Source: Taxillus chinensis (taxonomy: Eukaryota > Streptophyta > Magnoliopsida > Santalales > Loranthaceae). From it: DNA of 64,000 bases. Below are positions 50,560 through 62,491 of the stretch, one piece after another. Position numbers and translations under genes: made by a program. The stretch spans positions 7,770,843 through 7,834,842 of the forward strand of contig CM042090.1 in NCBI GenBank assembly GCA_023512835.1, read 5' to 3'. The notes under the pieces are model-generated. The model was given only the letters and a program-made list of their open reading frames with translations. It made no database searches and was not told the origin of the DNA. Each line of letters opens with the position of its first letter. The first letter of the stretch is position 1.

Positions 50560-52696
50560 CTATTCCATCCCAGCGACGGGTGTTTTATCATTCCACAGCG
50601 TCGTGCCAGCCCTTTTGTCCTCTCCATCGCTCAAACTTAAGACAGAACTCCCAGTTTTGCTGTCACTAAATGAAAAGTCCTCCCCATTGAAAACTGAACA
50701 GTTGCTAGGAGCATTCATTCTCTGCGATTTTTTTCCACCTGATTGAGGGAAACAATCATTGACAGCTTCATTGGCATTGAGTTGCCTTAAGAATGATTCT
50801 TCTATCACATAAGTCTCATTTTCATCGTCGCTCTTGGGGTTGCGATGAGGATAATCATCATAGTCCGATGCTTGTCCCCTCGACTCACAGCTTGTCTCCA
50901 TCTCTGGCTGACTGTCAAAACCGTCATCAGTTTGATGACTTGATAAATGAGAGGATATAGGGGAATACCCTCCACTGGCATTCTCTTCACGATCTCTTAA
51001 GCACTTTGTAATCAGAGTCTTGAGCAAGTTCATCACTTGAACGGCATGCATCAAAGCCGTCAATGGATCAGACATCTGAAATAAAAGAAGTTAGACAAAA
51101 AAAGAAAAATGTTTAACCAGTTGTCTATTAGTCCTGAATTGGTAAAAAACACAAAGTTGCCAGGTGCCTACTTGTGTCATGTTTGGAGCAAAAACCATTG
51201 CTATGTTTCTCGCGTTCATTTTATTGAATTCTTCTTCCTCGACCACATCAGCCATGAGATCTATGGCCCAGTTGAGCAGCGCAGTGTCCATAGGCCGCAA
51301 CTGCTTGACCAGTTCAACGAATTTCTCTTCCGTGTCGCATTGGAGAACCTCTTCAGGTGAAAGCCCATCGAGCACACCAGAAGGAAGCTCCCTAAACCAG
51401 GCTTTGATAAGACCAGCCAAACAGTGAACATCAATGTCATCAGGAACAATGCCTTGGTTCAGCTGGTCCCTCACGCTCTCCTCTTTGCTGTTCTCCGGGT
51501 TGATACGGAATACCCCTTCAGCCTGTAAAGATTATGTCAACGAAACTATTGTGAAGAGTCCTTTTAACATTAAAATCAAATTGGCTGGCACTCATGAACA
51601 GTGACGCTGTTTTTCTATCAAGTACCTTTAGGCCACCTTGTGAATACAGACGCTCCTGCATTAATAAGAGGATAATGGGAACGCTGTTCCCTTTGGAATC
51701 ATAAGAACACTGCAGCGATTCAGCTGAGACGCCAAAGACGCTTGCACTGCAGAAGTAAGACACGAAATTCAATCCTCATGATTCATTTAATGGGGATTCA
51801 AATTCAATCAGATTCATTCAACCATTCGACTTCCATTAAATATTAATTCATTTAGTCCACCACAAACCCTTTGGGACTCTCTTCCGTGTTGCATTCTTTT
51901 TCTTGGAATCAAACAGTGACCCATAATTTAGAGGATGGAGAGCTACGTACGATCTTGGGGTTTCCAGGCACACGCACACACACACACTTCAGTGCACAAT
52001 TAAACTATTCCATTAGCGAAATCTGAGTATTACAAACTTTCAAGCATAAAAAAAAAAACATTGCCTCTAAAATAATAATAATAATCCATTTATAAGCATA
52101 ACTCAGTCACTGCATTTCCTCCTCGAATGTTCTCACACTGGCACAAACAACTATACAAGTCCATCATTACACTGACACAAACAGCTATACAAATCCATCG
52201 TCACTAAATTACATGAACTGGCTAACATATTTCCTAGATCTAAGCGTCTAAAAAGCTTTTTTTTCCTTTGTATGTATATGTATTGTTACTGCAGTTTTAA
52301 GTACGACCCGTATAATCAAATACTAATCAATAATTAAGGCCCTGAAAGTTCAAACCTAGCGCTGGGGACACGGCCAGGGATCTCGACCTCGAACTCCACG
52401 GGAAGGCCGAGGAAGCCGTTGAAGCGGTCGAACGTCACGTGGGTCACATGCCGCACGTTAGTCGGCCACCCGATGTCCATGTTCTGGACAGCGGCGGAGA
52501 TGACGTCATCCGGCCGATCGACTCGGCAGGCCACCATCGACTTCCTCAGCGCCGCCAGCAGGACTTCCACCAGAGAGAGCTGGCCCTGCTCCTCCACACG
52601 GCCTCCGCCGACTCTCGTCCTCCTCGAGCGGCGGCCTTCTCCTCCGGAAAATCCGCCACCGTTCGCCATCGCTGCCGCCATTACCATACCTGTCAT
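50560..52696 (-). CDS. ROPGAP: ROP GTPase-activating protein (CRIB + RhoGAP), four exons
   Basis: Minus-strand coding exons are 52696-52356, 51746-51626, 51522-51172 and 51075-50560. All introns are GT-AG and the joined frame gives 442 residues. The N-terminus holds a CRIB motif (about 75-90, IGWPTNVRHVTHVTF), which is diagnostic of plant RopGAPs. A RhoGAP domain (about 118-290) follows, with the arginine finger in GVFRI (Arg160), the helix DVHCLAGLIKAWFRELPSGV and NARNIAMVFAPNMTQ. The acidic, Ser-rich tail is variable in the family. RopGAPs speed GTP hydrolysis on ROP GTPases at the plasma membrane and shape pollen-tube, root-hair and pavement-cell growth and the oxygen-deprivation response. 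The start was chosen at MTGMV. The frame upstream is GA-repeat 5' UTR. Exon 1 is GC-rich compared with the others. The third and fourth exon boundary (TQ/MSDP) is the conserved RopGAP junction. Confidence 0.95.
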
Positions 52697-53689
52697 TCTC
52701 TCTCTCTCTCTCTCTCCGGGGAAGAGCGAGACAAGGCTTGAGTGACAATTAAGTACTGAAAGAGAGGTGTGTGCCCGTGAGGGAGAGAGGGTGCATTGAA
52801 GTTGGGTTTTAGATTTGAATGTTCGGAAGCTCCCAAAAGCTTCCAAACGGTCATCAGATTCAAATTTAAAACTTTATCACTTATAACTCAAGTTTGCCCT
52901 TAGATTTTAAGACTTTTTCACTTAGATTTTGTGAATTTTACGATGTACGCCACGCTATGTTGCTTTTTAGTGTTACCGAATCATTAAACTAGATAATAAA
53001 TAGAATAAAAATCATTAAAACTAAAAAACAGATGGTATTTAAAAATTATGGGTAATAAAAATAAGATGATATTTAAACTTTTACTACTCATATATATTTT
53101 TAAATTTAACAAACTTATTATTTTAAAAAATAATTATATTTAAAAAAATAATATCATACCAAATAATCCAAAAATTTATAAAACCTTTTAATCTTTTTTA
53201 AAATCTTTACAACTTTTAAAAAAACTTAAAAACTTTAAATTTAAAAGCTTTACAACCTTGAAAAAAATTAAAATTTTAAAAACTTAAAGAACTTAAGAAC
53301 TTTAAAACAAGAAAAACTTTAAAACTCTAAATAAGAACTTCAAAACTTTAAAAGAAACAAAAACAAACTATAAAACTTTAAAAGATACTTTGAAAACAAA
53401 AAAAAAACTTTAAAACAAACATGTTCAACCTTAAATCCTTAGGACTAAAACTTTTTAAGAAACCCCTCAATCCAAAATAAATGCTACTAAGAGAGAAAAA
53501 AACACAAAAATAGGAAAAACATGATTTTTTGAAGTGTCGTTTTCTCTTTTAAACTGGTGTAAGTAACTGTGAAGTGAGATAATAAATATTTAATCTTAGT
53601 TATTCGAATTCAAAATAATTGCAACAAATAATTTTTCCTTTTTTCCAGCATATTAAAAATCCAGGGGCAAAACCAAGATTACATTTCAG
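52697..53689. other. RopGAP upstream region and A-rich tract
   Basis: The 5' UTR of the RopGAP gene includes a (TC)n stretch at 52697-52715 (GA on the mRNA strand). 53150-53430 is a low-complexity tract in which AAAACTTTAAAA-type words recur many times. No gene is seen. Confidence 0.5.
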
Positions 53690-53965
53690 TAGGAGGATCC
53701 ACGGATCTATGTGCCTATATAGATCCTGTTCATGGATTAACGAAAATGTGCAAAAGCTCTATTTGCCTCTGCCATTCTATAAGTTTCTTCTTTTTTGCGT
53801 ATGGCATCGCCACTCCCTTTGGCAGCATCCACTAATTCGGAACTTAATTTGAAAGTCATATTTCTACCCAGGCGTTTTCGGGATGCCTCTAATAACCAAC
53901 GAATGGCAAGTGATTTTCCTTGTGTGGATCCTATTTCAATGGGAACTTTATGAGTCGATCCGCCT
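53690..53965 (-). pseudogene. rps7: Plastid rps7 3' fragment in the nucleus (NUPT)
   Basis: The minus strand from 53965 to 53737 reads an uninterrupted C-terminal part of plastid ribosomal protein uS7: [60 protein letters not shown] and ANRAFAHFR with a stop. It is followed by plastid-like downstream sequence with 'ATCCATGAACAGGATCTATA' to about 53690. It starts abruptly mid-gene at 53965. About 76 codons survive without a stop, so transfer to the nucleus was recent. Flanking AT-rich DNA is nuclear in character. No transit peptide or promoter is attached, so it is not expected to make protein. Confidence 0.9.
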
Positions 53966-54048
53966 CAAGACAAACAAGAATAAAATTTTGAATTAGGAAG
54001 AAATTAGAATTTAATCATAAATATGACAATTATAACTTTTAATACTTA

Positions 54049-55113
54049 GAGCATTTCCAATCCATTAGCTATAGCAAAAGTTATAATAAAATTTTACTTA
54101 AATTGATTTCTAGTGCATTAGCTATATGAATAACTATAGCAAAACAAATAGGTAAATATAAATATTTTTTTACCCATAGCTAAGCCTGCCACATCAGTCC
54201 ATCACTATCAATTTTAAAAAGATCCTAGCATACCTATGCACAAAACCTAAAGACGTTGGCTCTCTTGACTCCAGATACTCGTTGTGCCCCAAGTCATTTT
54301 CCCACTGGGGCTTGTCCAAGCCTAAGATTGCGTTCCTCTTCCTCACCAACTCTAATCTCTACTTCGCGTTTCGAATTTTTGGATCATCGTGGATTACAAA
54401 TCTATGGAGGTAGAAGGTGGATGGTTAGACAAGATTCGACCACAATGACTCAAAGACAAAGGTCCCAAGGAGTGCGCCCTCCCCCTTTGCGCCATCCACA
54501 AAGCCTCCATCTTCTATGTGCCCGACGATGGCAGCGATCTCATATCCATCATTGACTCTTTGCTCGATGGAGTTCCTTCGCTGCTGGAAGTCGATGAACC
54601 TCATGCCAAAGAGAAGGGTCGTGTCCCACCAGGATTCGATGGCGAAGATGTTGTAGTCACCGGCATTTCAGGGGGGTCAAATGCTACCGAGGTGGTGGTG
54701 GGGGGGGGGGGGGGTAGGGGACTTGCCAGGAGGCAGGAAAGGCTTGTGTGGAAGGATGAGGGAGATTGGAAATTTTAAATAAATGGTTTGTATTAGTGTT
54801 TCTCTGTTGAATGAGTGTGTGTTTATACTTTTTGTGAATAGAGTCGCTCGGCCATACATCTTTGATTGTTCTGTTTATTCTAGCCAAAAGATAGCAATAC
54901 AGTTATCTGGATTATCTTCAGCGAAAGGGCAAAAGACGCCCCTGAAGTTTGCGCAAGTGGGAAAAAGGGTATATTGGAAAAATAAAGTTCAAGAAAAAAT
55001 AAATAAATGATGCACATTAGAGTTTCATTAGCTAAACTTATAGGTAAAAATATTATAGTTAGCTAAATATGACTTTAGGTAATTAAATTTAACTAATAAG
55101 ATTGGAGATACTC
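54049..55113. mobile_element. PIF/Harbinger-like element with gene cargo (Pack-type), 1065 bp
   Basis: The left end GAGCATTTCCAATCCATTAG follows TTA (54046-54048). The right end, inverted, reads GAGTATCTCCAATCTTATTA and is followed by TTA (55114-55116). The TTA duplication and GAGCAT-CTCCAAT ends fit PIF/Harbinger. Subterminal regions on both sides repeat 'TAGCTATAG' or 'TTAGCTAAA' words. The centre (54260-54780) is GC-rich and coding-like while the termini are AT-rich, the pattern of an element that has captured host gene sequence. Confidence 0.65.
54390..54778 (+). pseudogene. Captured coding-like fragment in the PIF element
   Basis: One plus-strand frame reads KSMEVEGGWLDKIRPQ, a TGA stop, LKDKGPKECALPLCAIHKAS, IFYVPDDGSDLISIIDSLLD, GVPSLLEVDEPHAKEKGRVP and a Gly tract at a G14 run, ending at 54778. 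An internal stop near 54455 suggests decay. Two other frames are partly open (54256-54555, 54518-54778). I do not recognise the source protein. Confidence 0.35.
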
Positions 55114-56638
55114 TTATATTTGCTATGAAGATAAAGTGACAGAGAAATATCATATACATATTTCCATTTATTGTTCAAGCATCTCACCCATGCTTGTTGT
55201 CCTTTTTCAGTTAACTAGTGGTTCATCATTTGCTTTCAAGCTTTTGTTGCAATTGGTCTATTATTACATTAAACGATTGCTAGTGGCTTATTATCAAAAA
55301 AAAAATATTTATAACAAATTATTATCACATTTCCCCAAACAATTATTTATTGGCCTATTGCTATCACACTAACAAATAAAAAAACAAAAAATCAATTGCC
55401 AATTAACATACTAAATTTTGGGAGAAAAGAAAAATTATATCCAATTTAAGAGTAATAGAGAAAATTTTATCATCAATGCATACCATTTAGAGAAAAAATT
55501 AAAAATTTAGGGAACCAAAAATTAGAGATTTAAGGATTGAAATTTGATATGCATAAATTAATCAAATTAGGATTAAATTTTTGGAGATGTTACTTACATC
55601 AAGACCGAGCAAAACTTCCGAAACCGTAACCATTAGACTTAAACCAAGAATCTGCTTGAACCTAAAGCCCTAAATTGAAACTAAAGGCACGGGGAGAATT
55701 TGAGAGATAATCACTAGGCTGTCTAGTGTCATGTGAAAATACCTTAGGAGCAAAACGATGTTGCGATAGGTATTACTGGATGCAAATTTTTATTTAATTT
55801 TACTTTACAATATATCAATAATGATGGCATCTCTCCAACTCTGATTTAAAAAAATACACAGAAGGGGGCCAGACTTCAAATTACAAAATATGTATCATTA
55901 TATATATATATTAAAGAAATATTTTAAAACTTAAGGGGGGGTTGTCAAAGTCTAATTCCACCCCTAGTTAAAACCAATTTTAAACTTTTACTACAAGAGA
56001 CTTATGTCCTTCATTCTAAATGTTTCAAAAAACCAAAAAATATATTTAAATAAAACAAAGTGTATAACCAATTAAGAGAAGTAATGACTTTACTCACTAT
56101 CCTTTGAGGAAAAATTGTTCATCATTAGAACTTATTGGCTTTATACTTAACAAAAAAAATTAACCAAGGTAATACAAGTAGAAACTCTCTTTTTCTAAGA
56201 TAAGTACCGATTTTGGACATCATGAGAATAATATTCCTTTTTCACGTATAACCAACTCTCAAACCAAATTCTGGACATAAACCACACTTTAGGTGATCGA
56301 ACTGCAGCTCCCCATTTAGTGTTGACTAAAAAACAAAATAAAATTTTCATGATAGGTTTTTGAGGAAGTAGCAAAAATGACTCTAGGACTACTAACGCGC
56401 CTAAAAGTTCAAGCATACAAACCGAACGAAATTGAGTGATGACATTGATGATGGTACTATGGTGGAAGCAACACTTCAGATTCAAGACAAGTGAGATAAG
56501 TCTTATGGGGCCAGGCGATTCCCTTGGTTCGAGTGTTATAGCATTATCTCAAGTTATTTGAGGTTTCGAGGAGGAGAGCCAAATGTGAGTACTTCATCTA
56601 GAGCTATTCAATAATGAATAATTGTAAGGTGGGGAGGA
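55114..56638 (+). other. Intergenic and internal tail of a probable gypsy element
   Basis: 55500-55620 resembles 12840-13020, upstream of the hAT relic ('GATATGCATAAATTAATCAA', then 'GACCGAGCAAAACTTCC'). 55850-55980 ends in 'GGGGGGGTTGTCAAAGTC' and 'CCACCCCTAG', like a hAT Tip100-type end, so a small non-autonomous relative may lie at about 55500-55980. 56460-56638 looks like the non-coding 3' part of an LTR retrotransposon, finishing in the purine tract AAGGTGGGGAGGA directly before the LTR at 56639. Confidence 0.4.
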
Positions 56639-57490
56639 TGTAACAACCTTCCCATGGACTGTATACATGTTGTTGATATATGTTGACATTTGTTGATAAT
56701 TGTTGTGATATATTGATAAATATTTTATTGTGTCATGTCTCAGAATCCATTTACCATGGTATCGGTTCATGATTACCCATGCTCGCACCTGGAGGATCAA
56801 AGGATTAGTGTAAAACACCTTAATAGAACTATAACACGGGTACTATCTCAAGTCCACCTATACAGATTGTACACAGTAGGGGTATACAATTTTTACCCAT
56901 ATGATCATACACAACAACACAAACCACAAATATAAATCATAATCATCATCCAAGTATCTTTAAGGTAAACTAATTAAAATTTTAGTTTGTTTAACAAGCC
57001 AAACCCAACCTTGGGCAGTACATCTCAAGTCTCAAACTAAGATTACAAAATAATAAAACAAAACATAAAAGAAAAGGGGTGTGTCCACCACGCAGAACTC
57101 CACCTCAACTCGTTGTTTAACTTCGACTAGGGATGGAAATTTTACTCGTACCCTCCCCGATGAGGCGGGTATTTTTTGAATTTAACAGGGTATGGGGCAA
57201 TAGTTTTTTGCCCCGTCGGGTAACGGGGCGGGGACGGGGCAAGCATGCCCCACCCCGGGAAAGATCCCCGCCCCGTTTACCCGATTATCTGTTGCCCCGC
57301 CCCGTATGGCAACCCAGTCCACTCCCGCCCAGCCCACCTAGACCAAACCAGCCCGCGTCCAGCCAACTATGACCCATCCAAGCCCAACCCAGTGCACAGC
57401 CCGCCCCAGCCAAGCCCAACCCAGTGCACAGCCCGCCCAAGCCCATCCAACCCACCACGCCAAAAAATTCTTGCAAAATGAAATGCTACT

Positions 57491-57562
57491 GACAAATTTT
57501 GAACACAAGACCTTACCCTTGCCTGGATAGCTATTTAACCATTAAGCTAACTCATTTTTGTT
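57491..57562 (-). repeat. tRNA-like segment, left arm of the hAT element
   Basis: On the minus strand: GAGTTAGCTTAATGGTTAAA (box A-like), then GGTCTTGTGTTCAAAATTTG (box B-like), spaced as in a tRNA. The arms that would pair in a true tRNA are imperfect. Confidence 0.5.
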
Positions 57563-57579
57563 ATTTAAGCTTATGTAAA

Positions 57580-57631
<52 letters not shown>

Positions 57632-58318
57632 TTATTATGTCACATATAAATAATAGTAATAATAATAATAACTATAATTATAATTATTAATAATATTACT
57701 AATTATAATTATAATTATTAATATTAATAAATAATGCATACTTTATTTTAAAAATAAAAGTAATTATAAAGTATATATATTTGTATTATAATAAAAACTA
57801 AATGTACTATTACTATTTTGATATAAAATACAAATTAATTAGATTCAAATTTAGTTTTAAATTTATTAATAAATTGATTTATGATTAGGTGATTCAATTA
57901 AATGTTATTTGATTAAAAATATATTAATATTTAAATTAATAATATCATTTATTATTTTATTACTTTTAATTCAAATATGAAATATATACTATCAAATGTC
58001 TAAAAACTCAAAAGTCACTCTCACCGTGGATGACTTATATCACACATAAAATAAAATATGGATACTAGTCATATTAATTTGATTAAAATTTACTGTATTT
58101 AAAACTAAATGATTAAATCAAGTGTTATTTGATAGATAAATAAATTTATATATGAACTTGTAATATTATTTACATAATTTATTACTTAAGCTTTTAACCT
58201 AAATATGAAATGCATAATATCAAAAGTCAAATTTAACTCTCACCATGTATTAGATAGTATATCAAACATTTTAATATTTCTTAATTAACTAATAACATTA
58301 GTTATAATCATAATAATG

Positions 58319-58350
<32 letters not shown>

Positions 58351-58454
58351 CACACACTTGTATTAGATAGTATGTCAAACTTTTTAGTATTGTTTAATTA
58401 ACTAATAACATTAGTTATAATTATAATAGTGTATATATATACTTATCATGCCAA

Positions 58455-58504
<50 letters not shown>

Positions 58505-58974
58505 TCACAGTCACACTTAATAACTAGCCTTATACAAAAATAATTATATTATTGATCATTTTAATTACATTAAGGAAAACAAGTTTGAGAAACATGACTT
58601 GTCATACTATCGTATTACTTATAACAAAAGTAATATGATAACTATGTTATATAATTATATTAATTAGGTTTTCACTAATGTGTTATCATTTATTAACAAT
58701 GATAATTGTATTATTATTATTACTACTCGATACTCAAGTCATTACTTATTGATTATAATTTATAAGTGCATATATATATAGTGATAATTATATAATTATA
58801 TATATCATATATAACATAAGTAATATGGTAATTGTTGAGTATCAAAAGTCAAATAACTGATGTCCGGGAGTTCGTTGATAAATATATATATCATAGATGA
58901 TTATTGTTACTATATTTACATAATTAGTGCTAGTGTATATACTTTAAATGTAACATATAAATAATATTAGTAGC

Positions 58975-59026
<52 letters not shown>

Positions 59027-59600
59027 GTATTAGTATTAATGATAATAATAATAATAATAATGAGTAAATGTTTTACTTTAAAAAGAATATCAATTATAAA
59101 GTATATATACTTATATTTTAATAAAAATAATATTAAAAAGTATAAATAATATTTTAATATAAAATACAAGCATATAAAATACAAGTGATGTAATTATATA
59201 GTATATTAGTATGAACTAAGATATTATGTATAACATAAGTAATCATATAATTATTCAATCAAATAATATTTAATTAGATTATTTAGTATTAAATCAACAT
59301 ATTAATATTTTTCAAAACTAAATTTGAATCTAATTAACGTCCATCTACAAATTATTTTATTCATGATATGCGTCATGCATTGTGAGAGTGACTTTGACAT
59401 TTGATAGTATATATATTTCATATTTAAATTAAAAGTAATAAAATATTTAAATATTAATACATTTTCAATCAAATGATATTTGATTGGATCACCTAATCAT
59501 AAATCAACTTATTAATAAATTTAAAACTAAATTTAAATCTAATTAATTTGTATTTTATATCAAAATAGTAATATTACATTTAGTTTTTATTATAATACAA

Positions 59601-59637
<37 letters not shown>

Positions 59638-59799
59638 TTTGTAATTACTTTTATTTTTAAAATAAAGTATGTATTATTTATTAATATTAATAATTAATAT
59701 TATTAATAATAATTATAATTATAGTTATAATTATTATTACTATTATTTATATGTGACATAATAAATATATATATCATTTACATAAGCTTAAACAACAAA

Positions 59800-59866
59800 A
59801 CTGAGTTAGCCTGATGGTTTAGCAGTTATCCAGGCATGGGTGAGGTCTTGGGTTCAAAATTTGCCA
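59800..59866 (+). repeat. tRNA-like segment, right arm of the hAT element
   Basis: On the plus strand: GAGTTAGCCTGATGGTTTAG (box A-like), then GGTCTTGGGTTCAAAATTTG (box B-like). It is the inverted counterpart of the left-arm segment and keeps a better box B. Confidence 0.5.
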
Positions 59867-61234
59867 ACAACATTTCATTTTGCAAGAATTTTCTGGCGTG
59901 TGGGCAGGCTTGGGCGAGCCGAGCGCTGGGTTGAGCTTGGATAGGTCGTAGTGGGTTGGACGCGCGCTAGGCTGGGTTGGGCGTTCTGGACTAGGTTAGA
60001 CATGCACTAGCGGGGATTCCCCGCCCCGTGCCCCGGCTGGGTGTTGGGTTAGGCTGGCATGGTGGGCTAGATGGGCTTGGGCAAGCTGTGCGCAGGGTTG
60101 GGCTTGGATAAGTCATAGTAGGCTGGACGCCCACTGGGCTAGGCTGGGTTGGGTGTTGTGGGCTGGGTTGAACATGCGCTGGCGGGGATCCTCTGCCCCG
60201 CCCCGTGCCCCGGTGGGGCGGGGATGGGGCGAAAAAAATATTACCCGCCAGGGCACAGGGCGAGGATAGGGCATATCCCCGTTATCGGGGATGGGGACGA
60301 GGCAACCCAAAACTGGCCCCATTGTCATCTCTAACTTCAACTAACACCTAAAACATATAAATTCACAAGAGGGGTGAGTAAACCATAGCTCATTAAGGAT
60401 TAAGTATCCTGTGTCCATCACATAATTCCTATAATACTATATGTCAAGTATATACTTGTGCTCGTGTAATGAAAAATACAACGAAACAACCACACAACAA
60501 TTCAACACTTACTGTAGTCATACATTAGAAGGTAGAGGACATCCCACCACCACGGTGACAATATCATACTTTATTCAGGCGAATGTTGTATATTCACTTA
60601 TGCAACATTTTCCACCCAAGTCGGGCATCATGACTCTAAATCCACGGATCATGTCACACACTTGGAAATGGGTGTAGACTTAGCCCACCATTGTAAGTGC
60701 TATGCGATTCTGCGCAGGGGCTCAGCAGTCCTACTAGCCAATATACATGGACACATTAATCCTACTGGCCATAACCCAAGGTTTGGTAATCCTACCAGCC
60801 ATTCCAAAGGCTCAGAAGTCCATCTAGTTGAACCATAATAATCAATACAACTTACCACTAAATCACAAATTTATAAAGTTATCTCAGATAGCATGTTTAA
60901 GTGAAAAGAGGATTCAATACACAGTTCATATTATCAGGACTCATTAATAACACATAAAAAACATGATAAAATACAATTGCACACAAAACAAATCACAAGT
61001 CCCCCTTTTTGGTCACTAGGGCCCTCTACCCATTTCCACAAACCGATCTCAGTTTCACTAAGTCATCAGAATCCTCTAACTAGGTATTCCAAGTTTTTTT
61101 CTTGTAGAAGTATTCCTTTTTAAGTGTATGAGGTTTGTTAATTTTGGGGTAAGAGAAACTAAATTTTTTGGGTGGTTGGCACAAAAATGATGAAAAATGG
61201 AGAGTTACACTCAACTAGGCATTATAAAGTAATG

Positions 61235-61640
61235 AGGTTGGTCAACTGAAAATGTTGGTTTGATTGACCAATTCGATTGCCCGGTGTAATTCCAGAGACA
61301 TTTAAGGTTTTAATTAACCAGAGTGGTCAACTGAAGGTGTGCGTGGTTTAGTCGATCAGTGTTTGGTCGACCAGATGGATTTACAATACAATTGGAGTTT
61401 TGATCGACCAGCGTAGCCAAGTGAAGAGTGATCAACTATGATGCTTTAGTTTTAATCGATCAAGTGAAATTCTTGTGTGTTTTTGAAGTTCAATCGACCA
61501 ATGTGGTTAAGTGAAGTCTGATCAACTGAAGAGTCTCTATTTTTGTTGACCAGGATGTTCTTTAATGTGTTTTGCGTCTTTAGTCAACCAGGGTAGTCAA
61601 GTTAGATGTAGTCAACTGAAATAGAGTATTTTCAGTCAAT
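61235..61640. repeat. Clustered GTCAACTGAA / ATCGACCA phrase repeats
   Basis: About a dozen variants of 'GGTCAACTGAA', 'GATCAACTGAA', 'ATCGACCAG' and 'GTCAACCAGG' recur at 30-60 bp spacing within the probable LTR. No constant period is seen, so this is not a simple tandem repeat. Confidence 0.75.
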
Positions 61641-62491
61641 TAGAGCCTATTCATTTTTGTTTTTCTATCCTTTCTTTGCAGCTTGGTCCTAAAGTTTCAT
61701 GGAGAGTCCAATGAAGACTCTTGCAAGAATAGTCAAGTTTCTTGCAAGAGTCCAATGGAGAGTTCAAAGTTAGGACAGAATTTGTACTTTTTTATCAGCC
61801 TGTTTTGCTTATTTTAGTTTGTTAATGGGAATTTGAGCTCAAAACTTTAAGAGGGAAATCCTAATGAATGTTTGGGGATTATAGTGTGCATTTTATTGTT
61901 ATAATTGATATGCATATATTTATTTTTATGCTAAAAACATATTTGTAATGATTGTACACTGGTATGATTATACTGCGGATATTGTGTATTGATTGTGATG
62001 ATGTGAGATTTCATAATTTGATATATATTGGACTTGTAATGTTGATATTGTTGATATGTATTCTTGTTATGTAGTGCACTATATTTGTTGTGATGAGGTC
62101 CGGTAAAGGACAATAGTCCGGTAAAGCACAGAGGCCCAGTCAAGGACATCAGTGCAGTAAAACACAATATGCACAATGAAGTGCGTGATTGAATTGTTAT
62201 GAATAATGATGTTCACATGTGATGTGGTTAGTAAACACTAGACTCGCACATTTACACATTGCATGTAGAATCTATTAGTTTAACTGACTAGAGAGTATAG
62301 ACGGGTAGTCTCCTACTGAGCTATGAAGCTCACACTTACATTCCCAAATCCCTTTCAGGAGATTGGAGGAACACTAGAAGTAAGGTGAACCATGGCCTTA
62401 ATGTGGTGCTTATGTGATTATGGAACTTATGATTAATATGTTATTTGTTTGGATTTTGATTTCCTGAACATGGGTTCGTGGACATTGTAAG

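Larger units (their letters stand above)
57128..60333. mobile_element. 3.2-kb hAT element that is nearly all inverted repeat
   Basis: The ends are TAGGGATGGAAATTTTAC and, inverted, TAGAGATGACAATGGGGCC. The flanks ACTTCGAC (57120-57127) and ACTTCAAC (60334-60341) make an 8-bp hAT-type duplication with one change. The two arms correspond over more than 1 kb each. They share a GC-rich 'GGGGCGGGGACGGGGC' outer part, a Pro-codon-like 'CAGCCCGCCCAAGCCCA' series, a tRNA-like segment, AT-rich repeats and words such as 'GAGAGTGACTTT' (59374) against 'AAAGTCACTCTC' (58012). The middle (about 58250-59200) is AT-rich and microsatellite-filled. No transposase is encoded. A transcript would form a very long hairpin. 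Confidence 0.85.
56639..62491 (+). mobile_element. Probable Ty3/gypsy 3' LTR, interrupted by nested elements
   Basis: The polypurine tract AAGGTGGGGAGGA is followed at once by TGTAACAACCTTCCCATGG, the start form of many plant gypsy LTRs. The LTR continues to 57127, is split by the hAT element 57128-60333, resumes at 60342 and runs to about 62486, where a TRIM has inserted. It contains 'AGGGGTGAGTAAACCATAGC', a 'CCTACTAGCC/CCTACTGGCC/CCTACCAGCC' series at 60728-60800, a cluster of GTCAACTGAA and ATCGACCA words at 61235-61640, and a 'CTCCTACTGAG...CTCAC' segment. All are features of long Tekay/Del-type LTRs. The exact 3' end is not determined and no coding domain is recognisable upstream. Confidence 0.5.

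Noticed and set aside
50560..50746. Plus-strand 70-residue frame at 50534-50746
   Set aside because: It lies opposite the last RopGAP exon and has no independent support.
53690..53965. Working ribosomal protein gene, or a plastid contig
   Set aside because: Only the last half of rps7 is present, it begins mid-codon, and both flanks are nuclear AT-rich and transposon DNA.
58930..59184. 84-residue Ile/Tyr-rich minus frame
   Set aside because: It is a translation of an (AAT)n microsatellite in the middle of the hAT element.
61235..61640. CRISPR-like array
   Set aside because: Words are short, variable and unevenly spaced, and this is plant nuclear DNA.
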